From NCBI GenBank assembly GCA_017577925.1, contig PKQU01000129.1, positions 1-5,948 of the forward strand: 5,948 nucleotides of DNA, in the 5' to 3' direction. Position 1 is the first letter of the stretch. Every line of letters begins with the position of its first letter. Below the pieces are notes generated by a model, which was not told the origin of the DNA, did not search any database, and was given only the letters and a program-made list of their open reading frames with translations. This DNA is from Bacillota bacterium (GTDB lineage: Bacteria; Bacillota; Bacilli; Calditerricolales; Calditerricolaceae). This document shows, piece by piece, positions 5,686 to 5,948 of the stretch. A program made the translations under genes and the position numbers.

Positions 5686-5948
5686 GTGCGTGCGGCCGAC
5701 CGAGCGATGGTTGCGCTCCTTGTCCTCATGGTTGTGATGCTCATCGGCATGCTTACGGGATCGTGGCGGGCGGTGCTGTACCCCTACCTCGTCGTGATCG
5801 GCCTCTGCCTGGCTGTCGGGTTGGTCAAGGCGATCTGCCGGTGGAAGCACCTCATCGCCCTGCCGGTGGCGGTGCCGGTGCTGTATCTGGCGCTCTTTGT
5901 CGCCCTCGATGTGTTGACGGTGAAGGAGCCGACCGGCGGGAGCGGCAC
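5686..5948 (+). CDS. Integral membrane protein, N-terminal part (3' partial)
   Basis: The frame stays open to the right edge; 87 codons are visible. I do not recognise the family. Seen: three hydrophobic segments, about residues 9-24 (VALLVLMVVMLIGMLT), 30-50 (VLYPYLVVIGLCLAVGLVKAI) and 56-76 (LIALPVAVPVLYLALFVALDV). They are separated by short linkers (GSWRA; CRWKH), the second basic, and a Gly-rich stretch begins as the window ends. This is a small multi-pass membrane protein or the membrane part of a larger one. Start choice: GGGAGGG (5671-5677) is 8 bases before GTG 5686; GTG 5680 in the same frame is too close, and ATG 5707 would be a shorter alternative. The 147 bases between the previous terminator and the ribosome binding site must hold its promoter. 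TTGTCA at 5601-5606 could be a -35, but no good -10 follows at the right distance. A small hairpin, CTGCC/GGCAG (5545-5558), is also there. Confidence 0.65.
   Translation, partial: MRAADRAMVALLVLMVVMLIGMLTGSWRAVLYPYLVVIGLCLAVGLVKAICRWKHLIALPVAVPVLYLALFVALDVLTVKEPTGGSG

Overview
The window comes from a GC-rich Bacillota genome, most likely a thermophilic member of the Bacillales. The reasons are strong AAGGAGG-type ribosome binding sites, sigma-A-like extended -10 promoters (TGnTATAAT), hairpin-plus-U-run terminators, and a TrmK and YqfO pair that sits side by side in Bacillus. The GC-rich codons and long antisense shadow frames fit a high-GC thermophile. The genus cannot be named from this sequence alone.

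Layout, left to right: (1) the last 77 codons of an AMP-forming acyl-CoA synthetase, closed by an intrinsic terminator whose 3' arm can also pair with a second, downstream arm. (2) trmK, a tRNA adenine-22 N1-methyltransferase, with its own extended -10 promoter and an ideal ribosome binding site. (3) A 171-codon gene of unknown function on the opposite strand, converging on trmK with a 21-base gap. It lies between trmK and yqfO, which are neighbours in Bacillus. (4) A 103-base divergent region holding a two-part dyad (1711-1741). (5) yqfO (Nif3/DUF34 family with the CutA-like insert) and, 41 bases on, pepF (M3B oligoendopeptidase F); these two probably share a transcript. (6) A self-contained unit: extended -10 promoter, 5'-proximal leader hairpin, a DJ-1/PfpI-family gene and a textbook terminator. 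(7) The start of an integral membrane protein that runs off the right edge.

Most genes are housekeeping: tRNA modification, a conserved metal-binding protein, intracellular peptide turnover, and probable carbonyl or oxidative stress protection. The parts that known families do not explain are the unknown opposite-strand gene, the dyad upstream of it, the apparent lack of a promoter for yqfO and of a terminator after trmK (which together suggest read-through around the unknown gene), and the leader hairpin of the DJ-1/PfpI gene. All five genes that are complete here start ATG-GCN (Met-Ala). No tRNA, rRNA, CRISPR array, insertion sequence or phage feature is visible.
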